DNA from: Carallia brachiata
Taxonomy: Eukaryota; Streptophyta; Magnoliopsida; Malpighiales; Rhizophoraceae
Direction: 5' to 3'
Length of the DNA stretch: 64,000 nucleotides
Assembly: GCA_021464245.1 (NCBI GenBank)
Contig: JADCRB010000057.1
Coordinates: forward strand, 790,448-854,447
Shown here piece after piece: positions 35,881 through 45,651 of the stretch (position 1 is its first letter; each line of letters begins with the position of its first letter). The notes beneath the pieces are model-generated. The model had not been told where the DNA came from. It did not search any database and was given only the letters and a program-made list of their open reading frames with translations. Both the position numbers and the translations under genes were made by a program.

Positions 35881-36330
35881 AGGTGTACAGTGACGTGTCG
35901 CTATGGCATTGGTAAGTGGCGGAAGCGGGCACTATCTGCTGTATTGTCCACCATTTGATGGGGTCCGTTTGCCTTAACAAGCAAAGCGCGGGACCCACGG
36001 ATCAAAAGCGAAGCACGGGGACCACCCGAGACAAGTGGGTCTGCGCAAGAGACCATGCTCACGGTGGGCCTCCCATTGTGGTGGGGCCCATTCTCCACAA
36101 AGAGATGAGGTCCATGAAAATGGTGGGATCTACCTCCCACCCCTACCACCAACTTGGTCCACTACAATGGCAGGGCGGGCTTGGGCCCACTTTCGGAGAA
36201 TCTAGTCCGTCCTTTTTTTAGCGATAGCTCCATGGTAGGGTCCGCCAGGAGATCGGATCGATGGTGGAGCCGTCGTGTTTACAGTGTGGCCTTGGGTCCC
36301 CCAAGTTCCAGATGCCCCATGCAAACTAAT
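35881..36330. promoter_or_regulatory. GC-rich island with clustered class I TCP sites
   Basis: Three perfect GTGGGNCC matches lie within 200 bp: GGACCCAC (35991-35998, minus), GTGGGGCC (36081-36088) and GGGCCCAC (36183-36190, minus), plus several near matches. The island stands out from AT-rich flanks. It lies about 3.5 kb upstream of the class I TCP gene. Open frames across it on both strands have no recognisable content. Confidence 0.4.
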
Positions 36331-37615
36331 CTGATCGCGGGGAAAAAATTAAATGTTAACCGAACTGTCTCTCAAATGGTTTGATCTTATTCTGAAAAAA
36401 TATTTACACTTTAATATTTCAAAAGATCCCTTAATTTTTTTTTTTTTCAAAAGATGGCACTTAATTTTAATTTTATTCTTATTGTAAAAATTTTTTACTT
36501 GGACCATTGATTCGAACCGATGGTTGACAAATGACAGTTTGAAACCAACAGTCAAATTGCCAGTTTGATAGCTCTAAATCTATTGAATTGTAACTGAACC
36601 ACTCACTTGGCCGATTATGGTCAAACCAGAACTAACTAGACTATTCGAGCCAATTTTAATTTTTGAATGAGTTAGTTTTATTTTGATTTTAAACCGAACT
36701 GATTCTATGTCAAAAAAAAAAAAAATGAACTGATTCGGTAATCACCCTAACTTTAGCTTTCTTTGATACTATTTGAGGTAGTAATTTGGTGATGATCAAA
36801 CATGCTTCTTTTACTCTTGACTCAGATTCGAATCTCACTACTTACGCTTTTGAGGCAATGTCCTCCCTTGTTTGCCAACTAAATTGTGCTATTGTGCTGT
36901 GCTAGTTTTAAATTCATTAACATTATAATCGGCTTGAGGGAGGCCCCTTCGAATCCAATAGTATTTGGGTAATAGATTCTCCCTATAAAAAAAATTAAAT
37001 GAAGATACTAATAAGTAACACCTACCTTAATTCATAGGTGGGATGACCTACATAAGAGAATATACATTTTTTATTGTTAAAAAAATTATATTTTAATATA
37101 ATATTTATTTAAATTTATATTTGATTCTATATTTTATATTTTAAAATAATACTTATCTAAATTTATATTTTAATTTTTTTAAAAAAATAATAAAATAATC
37201 CTTTCACATCAGTGGGTATACCCACTCAGCGCAAACCCCTCCGAGTATGCAGTCATATCCTAATAAATTTGCCCAATAATAGATTGTTTTACATTTAGCT
37301 TATTTGCGTAAATGCTTTTTCCTTTTTTTTTTTTTCTTAACTTGAGAAAAATATCCATTAAGAGTATATCAGTCATCGGATCTACAAATCAAAGTTGGAG
37401 TAACCTTTATTTGTATACTTTATTTAACCCAATTCACAGGAAAAAAATTCTTCACTCGGACACTATTAAATCTGAGTAGAGCTCCTCCAAATTGACCACG
37501 TAAATGTTTTTTCTTGACATCATTTGGCCAAATTATGATTAACACTTAAACTTGTTCATGTTTGATTGAGAAACAAACAGAATGAAATTAGAGACTCTCT
37601 TTGAGTATAGGATTT
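36331..37615. other. Intergenic AT-rich DNA
   Basis: No gene recognised. It contains one micro-insertion (36696-36736). A possible degenerate one (TTCAAAAGAT repeated around a T-run) lies at about 36418-36465. Confidence 0.5.
36696..36736 (+). mobile_element. Micro-retroposon D with 10-bp target duplication
   Basis: GAACTGATTC is repeated at 36696-36705 and 36727-36736. The 21-bp insert reads TATGTC followed by A14 and T, in plus orientation: the same unit that appears inverted at 2918-2938. Confidence 0.75.
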
Positions 37616-37874
37616 TGTTAGCTTTTAATTAATTTAACAATACTAATTTATTAACTGAATTATGTCATACAACAATAATGAGAAGCACACATACTAATTA
37701 TAACCTCTCAACTAATATACTCACCAACCACACAATAATCTGTGACTCTCAATTCTTTATATACTAGACTAACAACTTATATCCCGACTCAAATAATGAA
37801 AACATAACAAACTAATCCTAATTCTACTAGAACGCTAAATCTTAATTTATAACGAATCTGAATTAATTTCAACA
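37616..37874 (-). repeat. 3' LTR of the non-autonomous element
   Basis: 259 bp, the same length as its partner at 39504-39762, with roughly 90 percent identity by eye, including shared CACACAATAATCTGTGAC and ATTCTACTAGAACGCTAAAT blocks. Confidence 0.88.
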
Positions 37875-38849
37875 TCCCCCTTAATTCTGATTCGGTCTTG
37901 CAGTCATTTACAGTATTAGTTTCAACTTGACAGAATCTTCAAACTTCAATTTCATCATCAAAATCTGCATCAAATGAATAATTTTATAATTTCAACTGAA
38001 ACCTTGACTCTTCTTCAAACTAGTTCACAATCTGCAAACAAACTTTCAAAACTTTACTAACAGATCATCAGGAGTCTCCTTGACAATTCTTTTTCTAAAT
38101 TATTCTGACCAATTTCAACTTGACCTTTGATTTTGTTTCGCCAATTCTTACTTAACATTTTAATCCTTGAAGGAACTTGCAAAAAAACCTTCCATAAAGT
38201 CTGAGACTTCATTCTTCACGATATGCAGTCGTGTAATTGTAGAGTATTTTTACTCCACTTCTTAATTTGTTTTCCACTCACACATGGAAAAACTGAACTG
38301 AACTGAGCATCTTAACTCTCAACATAACATGTCCATAGCTCCGAACTATTTTAACTCCACAAATCCTCACATCAGAGTTTCTAATTAACTCTAACAAACA
38401 CTTTTATTTGAACATTTACTAGCTCTTGATTGTTGATAGCATTAAAATTCATTTTTACTCCTGAATTTATCTTTAACTCCACATAACTATTCTCTTCTTT
38501 ACTTCTAAATTATCTGCAACTTCAAATATTCTTTCTCTTCGTGACTGCTTTAAAGTTATTCATAAAATTAGTCTTTCAACCCTTTCTTTTTTTTCTTTTT
38601 TTTTTTCTTCCTCTCATACCCATAATTATTAGATCATCAAATTTCTTTCTTCCTTTTTGTATTTTACGTCTGCCAAATCCTTAAATTCATCAATAATTCT
38701 TTTCTTTCTTACCCTTTGTTTTTTCCAACAATTCTTGCCTTTGAATTTTTCATTATGACCCCTTATTTTTTTATTTTCTCCAATCTGCCTCCTTTTTTTT
38801 TTTTCTACAATCAATGCTTTCGTGATCACAAAATCAAACACCGGTGATG

Positions 38850-39340
38850 GTGCTATACCAGCAATAGATGGGGAATTGACTCTGGCCAGCGAATAAGAGA
38901 CCCAGAGACGGTTCTGGAGGCGAATGGTGCTAGGGACCACGAAAAACGGCTACTGGGTGGCGTAATTCGACGGGACAGAAACGAAAGAGGACTGATGGCT
39001 TGGTCCGGTCTTTTTCCAACGAATAATCGGTGCGTCGAACGTGGGGGAAAGAGGATCGGTGGCTGGGGAAGCGAAGTCTGAGGCTTCTGATGCGTGGCGG
39101 CGACGGGAGAGGCCGAAATCAGGGTAGAAATGGCCGCTGGAATCTTTCGGTGTTATCTCGATCTGCAGATTTTCGACAAGATTTCTGGCGCATGGGTGTC
39201 GGAATCGGGGAGATCGGGGTTCGATGCTTCAGATGGTGGTGTCCGGCGACAAAATCGCAATCTACGGCGGCGTGCGTGTGGCGGCGCGTGCACGGTCGGC
39301 GGCTGCTCCTACGAGAGTCCGGCTAGGCTCCAGCAACCTT
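38850..39340 (-). other. GC-rich insert inside the non-autonomous LTR element
   Basis: This part is far GC-richer (CGCCGCC, GGCGGCG blocks) than the AT-rich DNA on both sides. Open frames of about 100-140 codons cross it on both strands, but none shows a known domain. It may be captured host sequence or an untranslated structural region. Confidence 0.4.
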
Positions 39341-39503
39341 TTTTTTTTACTGTTCAGATCAAATATCTCTTACAATATCTGACGGTAATAGCTTTACTTG
39401 CTTCGTTTTCAACCCGAATTAACTCAACAAAATTTCTTATTCTCGATCAACTGATCCAAAATTCGACAATGGTGACTTCTCGATCGACCAGCTCTGATAC
39501 CAC

Positions 39504-39762
39504 TGTTAGTTTTTAATTGACTTAACACTACTAAATTATTAACTGAATAATATCACACAACAATAATGAGAAACACACACACTAATTATAACTTCTCAAC
39601 TAATATGCTTACCAGCCACACAATAATCTGTGACGCTCAACTCTTTATATATTAGACTAATAAGTTATATTCCGACTCTAACAATGAAAACATGACAAAC
39701 TAATCTTAATTCTACTAGAACGCTAAATCCTAATTTATAATGAATTTGAATTAACTTCAACA
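39504..39762 (-). repeat. 5' LTR of the non-autonomous element
   Basis: 259 bp, adjacent to the tRNA-Met primer-binding site at 39491-39502. Confidence 0.88.
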
Positions 39763-39828
39763 GGTTTCTCGCAAAAAATTTATAATTACCCTGATTTTTA
39801 ACATCTTTTTAATAGGGAAAAAGTTGGT

Positions 39829-40037
39829 GGGCAGAGGCAGGTTTCTACACTGCATCCATATGCCTTCAGTTTGTGCAATCACAAGTATTTTTTGTGTAAC
39901 CGTAACGATAAAAAATGATGCAAAAAAATATTACCGTTTTTTTTATTTCATATTTTTTTATTATGGTTGCACAAAAAGGGCTCTTAGTTGCATAAATTAG
40001 GCGGGTGTAGATGCAGTTTGCAAACCTGCGTTTGCCC
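39829..40037. mobile_element. Small MITE with GGGCARAGGCAGGTTT-type ends
   Basis: GGGCAGAGGCAGGTTT (39829) is mirrored by AAACCTGCGTTTGCCC (40022-40037), and ACTGCATC by GATGCAGT just inside. It is 209 bp and non-coding. It lies at the left border of the duplicated segment. Confidence 0.6.
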
Positions 40038-41700
40038 ATATAATTACCCCCTTTTTAAAATTCATTGTCATGTTCTTTAAAACTAAAAATTTATAGAAAT
40101 AATTCTCAGATATTTTTTTAGTAGTATTGAACTATGCTTTTTATTAGCAATGTTTAAACCGCCAAATTCATCAACTGAAAGGCAACCCCAAAAAATAGTT
40201 TAACTGACTTTTTTTTTTTTTTTTATCTTCTTATATCAATCCGACTTTAAAATTATTCAAATCATTATAGGCAATTTGATTTAAATATTACAATAGAACA
40301 AAGTAAGTTTTAAAATTTAGCTCGAGAGTGTCCTTTTGCTTTAAATTTATCAAACCTTGCAAATTATGAAATGATATGAGGTCACTTGATTGTAGGATGA
40401 ATTTAATGTGAGATGTGGAGAAATAGAGAGAGCTTGAAATGCATGTTCCGAGAAAGAAAGCAAGCAGAGTTCAACTCCTCCATTTGTTAAAAACTTAAAT
40501 ATTTGTGTTATTGTGTCACTTATTATTTCAGCATTTCATTTCTTCCTAAAAGTTTTTGTTTTGTTTTGTTTTTTTTTTTTGTTGGCATAAGTCTTGTTAT
40601 TGTCACTTTGAAATAATTAAGCGCAATATGCATATTTTAGAAAGTTAGGTATTTCCATCATTCGAGGTGGGAAATTGCTGATAAATCAGTATGTTTCAAT
40701 ATACGCGATCCAGATTTGAATTCTTGCATCTGCTCTCTCACCAAACAAATAAGTTGTGTACTCATTTTAGCTAAGAAAATATATTGACATAGGACGATGA
40801 ATTTTAAATTCAGTAATCGTTGTAATCACCTATAGTGAAGTTTCACTTGGTCTCACTAATGCTCACATGATGGATCCTCTCTTATGAATAAGGTTGAATG
40901 AGGACTCCAATAGATAGCCACTTGCTTGTGATGCATATTTTTTTTTCTTGTTGGAAGAAAAAAAAGTTGGCATTTCCATTAATAAAGAAATTCATCTAGT
41001 ACTTCTGTTTCAAGAACTACACTTGAAAGCGAAACATATAGTTAATTACATGAACGAAGTTAGGCTATGCTCATTATAGAGCCAACAAATTAGCAAGTTG
41101 GGGTACTACTGCAGTTTGCAGCCACCAAATTTAACTCACACTTAGACGTGACCACCACTAGCTTGTCCCCACTCACCGTCCATGGCCGTGCCTTCACGAA
41201 TGGACTTCATTAAATGTTCACCATCTTATGAAATGGCAGCTAAGCTAAGTTTAGCTTTAGTTGATCTTTTTGTGGGTTTTTTTTTTCTTTCTTTTTTTTA
41301 AAAAAAATTGTGTGTTTATTTTTGGTATATTAAATAAAACAAAACTAATAATTTTTGTAATAAGACCGATAACATTTATAATAAAAAAATAATAACTCTT
41401 AATTTTTGTTGCAAAAATTATTTGTTTTGTGACAAAAAATATTAATTTTGTTGCATTTAGTGCACCGATCAGAACACTAAAGCTATAGACAAGTATTGGT
41501 GCTTTTTTCTTTTTAATCTTGTAGTTAGGTTTAATCCCATCATGTTAAATTCATGGCCATAAAAATCCTACAGGTACATTCAGTTTTAGCTTTTATGCAT
41601 GTGCGATGCACTTACATATGTGTGTGGTGCTAAGTAATGTAGTTTTCAGAAAATGTTTGTGAAGGCCTTTAAAGGGCTTTCAAGCGATCAAGAACTTACA

Positions 41701-42527
41701 CTTTTTTCTGCTATCATATGCCTTGTTCTGTTACAGTGCACCGAGAACAGTACTCGTCCTTCGGGTGTTGCATGTGAGCTTCGTCAGCCTCCTTATGGTG
41801 TGCCCTTTGTGCCCCTTTGTGGGCTTGTCCCGGTTGCTTGGGTTTTGCTGTCCTCCAGTGGTGGAGTTTCTGGTTTGGTGGTGAGTGGGTTGCTCCTCAT
41901 TTGGTTGGTGTGTGATTTGGCTTCCTTCTTCTCCCTTATCTCCCGTCGGCCTTGATGGTTGGTGAGGGGGTGGGGGAGGAATCGCTTTTTACTACACAGT
42001 CGTGCTTTGGACAGGTTGTTGTTGAATGGGTTTGTTTGTGGGCTCGACGGCTTGGGATCTCCGATGGCTTCAAGGGTTTGAGTGGCTGGCAACGGACATG
42101 GCTAGGGCTGGTTTCCTCCAATCTTTTTCTACAGCTTTTTATGCGTGTGGTTGGTGAGTGTCTCTTGTTTGTAGCTACATGGCAATGGCCGCATGTGACA
42201 GCAGTGGTTGCATTGTGTGGCAGTGTCCTCACTGGAATCCTTGTCGGTGCCAGTTCTTTGCCTGTCCTAGGGTGGAGGGTTGTGAAAGTGCTTTGCTTTG
42301 TGTTTTGTAGGTTGATGGCCTGTGGGCAGATTCACTTGGGTCTTCGGGCTGGGGTTTACCATGCCTTGTTAAGTCTTGGGTTGGTTCTCTTTCCTTATCG
42401 GTTGTTTGGAGCTCTTTAGGCTGGTTGGGTTCTTTGTATGTAAAGGTGGTCTACTTTTGGGCCTACCTGTGTACTCTTTATAATATATAATGAAATGACT
42501 TGTTTCTGTTAGATAAAAAAAAAAAAT
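41701..42527 (+). mobile_element. LINE-like retroposed insertion with poly(A) tail
   Basis: Present in copy 1 of the duplication but absent from copy 2 at about 53765. It is G/T-rich on the plus strand, GC-richer than its surroundings, and ends with AATATATAATGAAATGAC..., then a run of 13 A. Flanks CTTACAC and TTATACA may be a weak target duplication. Frames of 100 and 155 codons cross it, but they show no reverse transcriptase or other motif. It is most likely a 5'-truncated LINE end or a retroposed transcript. Confidence 0.6.
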
Positions 42528-43699
42528 TTATACAGTTATTTTCTTAATCTTGAATTCTAATTCTAAAAAAGAGTAAAATTTATAAAAATATAAATAATTA
42601 CTTTTATTATATAATTCATAATCTAATAATATTTTTAATGAACTTAAAAGAGAATTACTCTTCGTACTTGTGCATGATGAAGTAGGCGGTCGCGGAATCA
42701 CCCATGATGGCAACATTAGTCGAATCCAATTTGCTACAGAGAATTGTGCTCACGACGTTCACTGACACACATCTTACTTTGCCTTTTTCCCCCTCCCCTC
42801 CCTTTTCTTGTCCTCATAGCTCATAATGTCATGCCCTAGCTTATAAGTTTTAGTAATCAATAAAAACCATTACACCGAGTTTACATTCATGCCATCGCAA
42901 ATGAGCAAATATTTTTTGCTATGTGCCACTTTCAGATCAGAAAAATATAGTGGTTATTTTTTTTTTTCTATTATGAGTTTTATCAGACGAATAACTCTTC
43001 TCATTTTCCTAAACTTTACACATCTTTCTCAATATCATAAATTTAAAAAATAAAGGTAAAATTTTTTAACAACTAAAGTGTCTTATTGCATGGCAGCAAT
43101 GGATAAAATAAATTCGTAGTTTAAAACTCCTACCCAAAAATAATTACTGTCCTCTTGCCTATTTTGTTTGGTTTAAATTGCAATTTACTTTGGCCACAGT
43201 AGCAGACTAGCAACAGTCGACGTCTCAAGACTCGAGTAAAAAAGAATTGTGAAGAAAGAAACGGTGTCGTTTTTGCAAAGCCGATCAAACCCACCGTTGT
43301 CCTTGCTGTTGCCAAATCATTATGCACATTCCGGTGACTGCCCGTTCTTACAATTTCATTTTTCAGTTTTAAGCATATAACTTCACAAAAAAAAATGAAA
43401 GGGAGTCACACCATTCCTATCACGGGACTCTAAGGCTCCCTTATTTAAGAGCCCATCTAAATAAGGGGTATCGTCCCTTGAAAAATAGTGAGCCGTGAGG
43501 CTCTTGAAACGAGAATTGTGATTCCCTAACAGAGTTATTTTAGAAAACAAAATCGTCTTCATCTTATTGTTGGTTGTGGCCTTGCTGTTGATATCGGGAT
43601 ACATTTCGTTTATAATGATGGTGGCACAGAGTTGGGAAAACTTCTTGTTGGAATATTTCCAAAATGTAAAGTAAAAAAATATATATCAAAGTTGCATTT

Positions 43700-43770
43700 T
43701 ATGGGTTTTGAACCCATGACTTATGACTTGGAAGTCTTTAAAATTAAAGACAACCATTGGGCTAGCCTGT
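43700..43770 (-). other. tRNA-like module 1 (A and B boxes) in the solo LTR
   Basis: On the minus strand, TAGCCCAATGG (43754-43764) fits the pol III A-box consensus TRGYNNARNGG. GGTTCAAAACC (43704-43714) fits the B box GGTTCRANTCC at 10 of 11 positions, within a perfect T-arm (ATGGG-TTCAAAA-CCCAT). The gap between boxes is about 38 nt. Confidence 0.55.
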
Positions 43771-43850
43771 CATATTTGATAATTGTCAACAAACAAACAT
43801 TTATATGATGTCTGGAAGCATATTCTAGAAAAATGGCAGAAAATCTAAAA

Positions 43851-43925
43851 GTTGCGCCCCCTCGGATTTGAACCAGGGAGGCGCGCCTGCTAGCCAAGTG
43901 TCTGGACCGTTTGATCTAAGTTGGT
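43851..43925 (-). other. tRNA-like module 2 in the solo LTR
   Basis: On the minus strand, GGTTCAAATCC (43864-43874) is a perfect B box. An A-box-like TAGATCAAACGG (43907-43918) has one extra base. The gap is about 32 nt. Confidence 0.5.
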
Positions 43926-43996
43926 TTTGTGACAATTATTAAATGCAAATGATATATGTATATATATTGAAAAGTTCCAGAATAAAGGGAAAAGAC

Positions 43997-44075
43997 GCAA
44001 ATGGTGAGTTTCGAACTCATGACCCTTCAATTCAACTGTCGAGCGGTTAACCACTGAACCAATCGTGTTGGTTGA
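43997..44075 (-). other. tRNA-like module 3 in the solo LTR
   Basis: On the minus strand, TGGTTCAGTGG (44051-44061) is a perfect A box inside a D-arm-like hairpin (GGTT...AACC). A T-arm TGAG-TTCGAAA-CTCA (44006-44020) has the GTTCGA core. A TTTT terminator-like run follows at about 43990. It is not a complete tRNA: no acceptor stem and no clear anticodon arm. Confidence 0.55.
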
Positions 44076-45651
44076 TAAAAGGCGCGAATATTTCTATATA
44101 TAGATGTTATCGAGCATGACAGAAAGTGAACAAAAACTTTCATTCGTCTTTCTCTCATTTATCTTCACAATTAAAAGGGTCTATTGTCTAAATATTTACT
44201 GCAGAAAATATTTAGACATTTAATAGCAATTTTGAAACACTATAAAAGCTATTCTCGAGGGCTTGATTTCAGTAGTGTAAACTGCAGTCAAGTGGGCTTC
44301 ATTTTATCATGTGAGAGAATTCGCTGTAACCTATTTGCACCGAATTGAGGGCGAATTTTGTCTTAAGGAGAGCGACATTGTTACACGACTTGAAGCAATT
44401 CTATATTCAAAAACAGCCTTACAACCTCCGGTGTATCAACACTTCTTTCCCTTATTAAATTGAGCATACGTAGATTTGTTTTACGTCCAGCCTTCTGGGA
44501 ATTTGTGAGATAGTATGGGGTGCAATCCATTCCATTCAAATTTCATTCGAGCATGTGAGTCTCTAATTAATGCAACCAATCCAATACAGGATGCGGAGTG
44601 CAAGGAGGTAGCACAACTAACAGGTTACAAGGACAGAGAAGAGAGACGGAAAATAGCAACAGGACTGATGTGAGAATGAGCTTCATGTTGTTGTTGTTGT
44701 TTTCTTTTTCTTTTTCTTTTTTTTAATTTTTTAACTTGAAAATTTACATATAATGTGCAAACAAGTAATAAGAGTGATAAAACATGCAACAAATTATCTA
44801 CCTATTATATTTATAACGCTTGTTCAGTTGTTTGTATATTTTATCTTGCATGTTTGCATATCACGATTTTATTTTTTTAGGCAAAAAATTTAAAAATTTC
44901 CAAAAAAAAAAAAAAGCACCTGTAGCAAAATCAAGCGCTGGTATTAGGGAGACGAAGGTGGGGTAGAAGTGGACTGGGAAGTGGGAACGATGCAATGCAA
45001 GGAAAAATCAAATAATATTGTTGCACTGCCAAATCAAATCAGCATGCTATTAGTTGATTAAAATGATCCGTAGACGACGCAAATATGACAGAGATCTTCT
45101 TCTTACACTGGTGCCAATTGTACAAAGACACATGAAAAAACCGAACAGGATATATTTTTCATTCAGAGATTCAAGCCACGAATACAATGAAGTAATTCTT
45201 TTCATTTTCAAAATTCTTATGTCTCGTACTTCTTACCTTCAAGATATAAGTGTAAACTCATAATTTTCCAATTGCAACTTTTCCTTCGAAACGGATCTTC
45301 TGCCCTTTGTGCTGGAGCAGCCTAATGCACGGCCTGCTGTATTTACATTTTGACATTATGAAAAACATCCCAACATATTCGGAACCGTGACAATGAGAAA
45401 GCACAAAATGCAAGTGATGGGTCTGAGAGACATTATGATTTTGGGGGAGTGAATTAAGATCAAAGACGTGAATGAATTTTAAACTTTTGCACATAGATGG
45501 CATGTCCAATAGCAATGATCGTATGTTGCCATTACATACCAACATTGTTCACCAGATAAAATAATATGCCAATCTCAATAAAGAAACACACAGCTACCCG
45601 GTCTCCACTCTATAATAAAGTTCAGCTTCAGCAGAACATCAAACTGTTGGA

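Larger units (their letters stand above)
37616..39762 (-). mobile_element. Non-autonomous LTR retrotransposon (TRIM/LARD-like) with both LTRs
   Basis: Two similar 259-bp LTRs (37616-37874 and 39504-39762) have TGTTAG...CAACA ends. On the minus strand the 5' LTR (right copy) is followed after one base by TGGTATCAGAGC (39491-39502), a perfect match to the initiator tRNA-Met primer-binding site. The 3' LTR is preceded by the polypurine tract AATTAAGGGGGA (37875-37886). The 5-bp flanks are GATTT and GGTTT, one mismatch apart. The 1.6-kb interior has no gag or pol motif, so the element depends on others. Part of the interior (38850-39340) is GC-rich and unlike the rest. Confidence 0.88.
43646..44441 (+). 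mobile_element. Solo LTR with 5-bp target duplication
   Basis: It begins TGTTGGAATATTTCC and ends GTGTATCAACA (TGTTG/CAACA terminal repeat), flanked by CTTCT on both sides (43641-43645 and 44442-44446). It is 796 bp. Copy 2 of the segmental duplication (about 54585) shows the site without it. A TATA box TATATATA at 44095-44102 and TATAAAAG at about 44240 give plus orientation. Three tRNA-like modules on the minus strand precede the TATA box. Confidence 0.9.
40040..45170. repeat. Segmental duplication, copy 1
   Basis: Collinear with 51780-55440 over its whole length. Shared landmarks include ATTCATTGTCATG, AATGTTTAAAC.GCCAAATTCATC, CTAGCTTGYCC.CACT, ATTGTGCTCACGACGTTCAC and TTCTGGGAATTTGTGAGATA. 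Copy 1 is about 1.5 kb longer, mostly because of a LINE-like insert (41701-42527) and a solo LTR (43646-44441). No gene was identified in either copy. Confidence 0.9.

Noticed and set aside
35901..36384. Frames of 76-101 codons in the TCP-site island
   Set aside because: Open on both strands without conserved content; GC-rich composition explains them.
39781..40048. ATAATTACCC repeats as the target duplication of the MITE at 39829
   Set aside because: The left copy is about 45 bp away from the inverted-repeat end, so it cannot be the duplication.
41653..42419. Frames of 100 and 155 codons as a novel gene
   Set aside because: They lie inside a poly(A)-ended insert absent from the paralogous copy, and no domain is visible; better explained as retroposed DNA.
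43700..44075. Genuine tRNA genes
   Set aside because: A and B boxes are present, but there is no acceptor stem, no convincing anticodon arm, and the modules lie inside a solo LTR.
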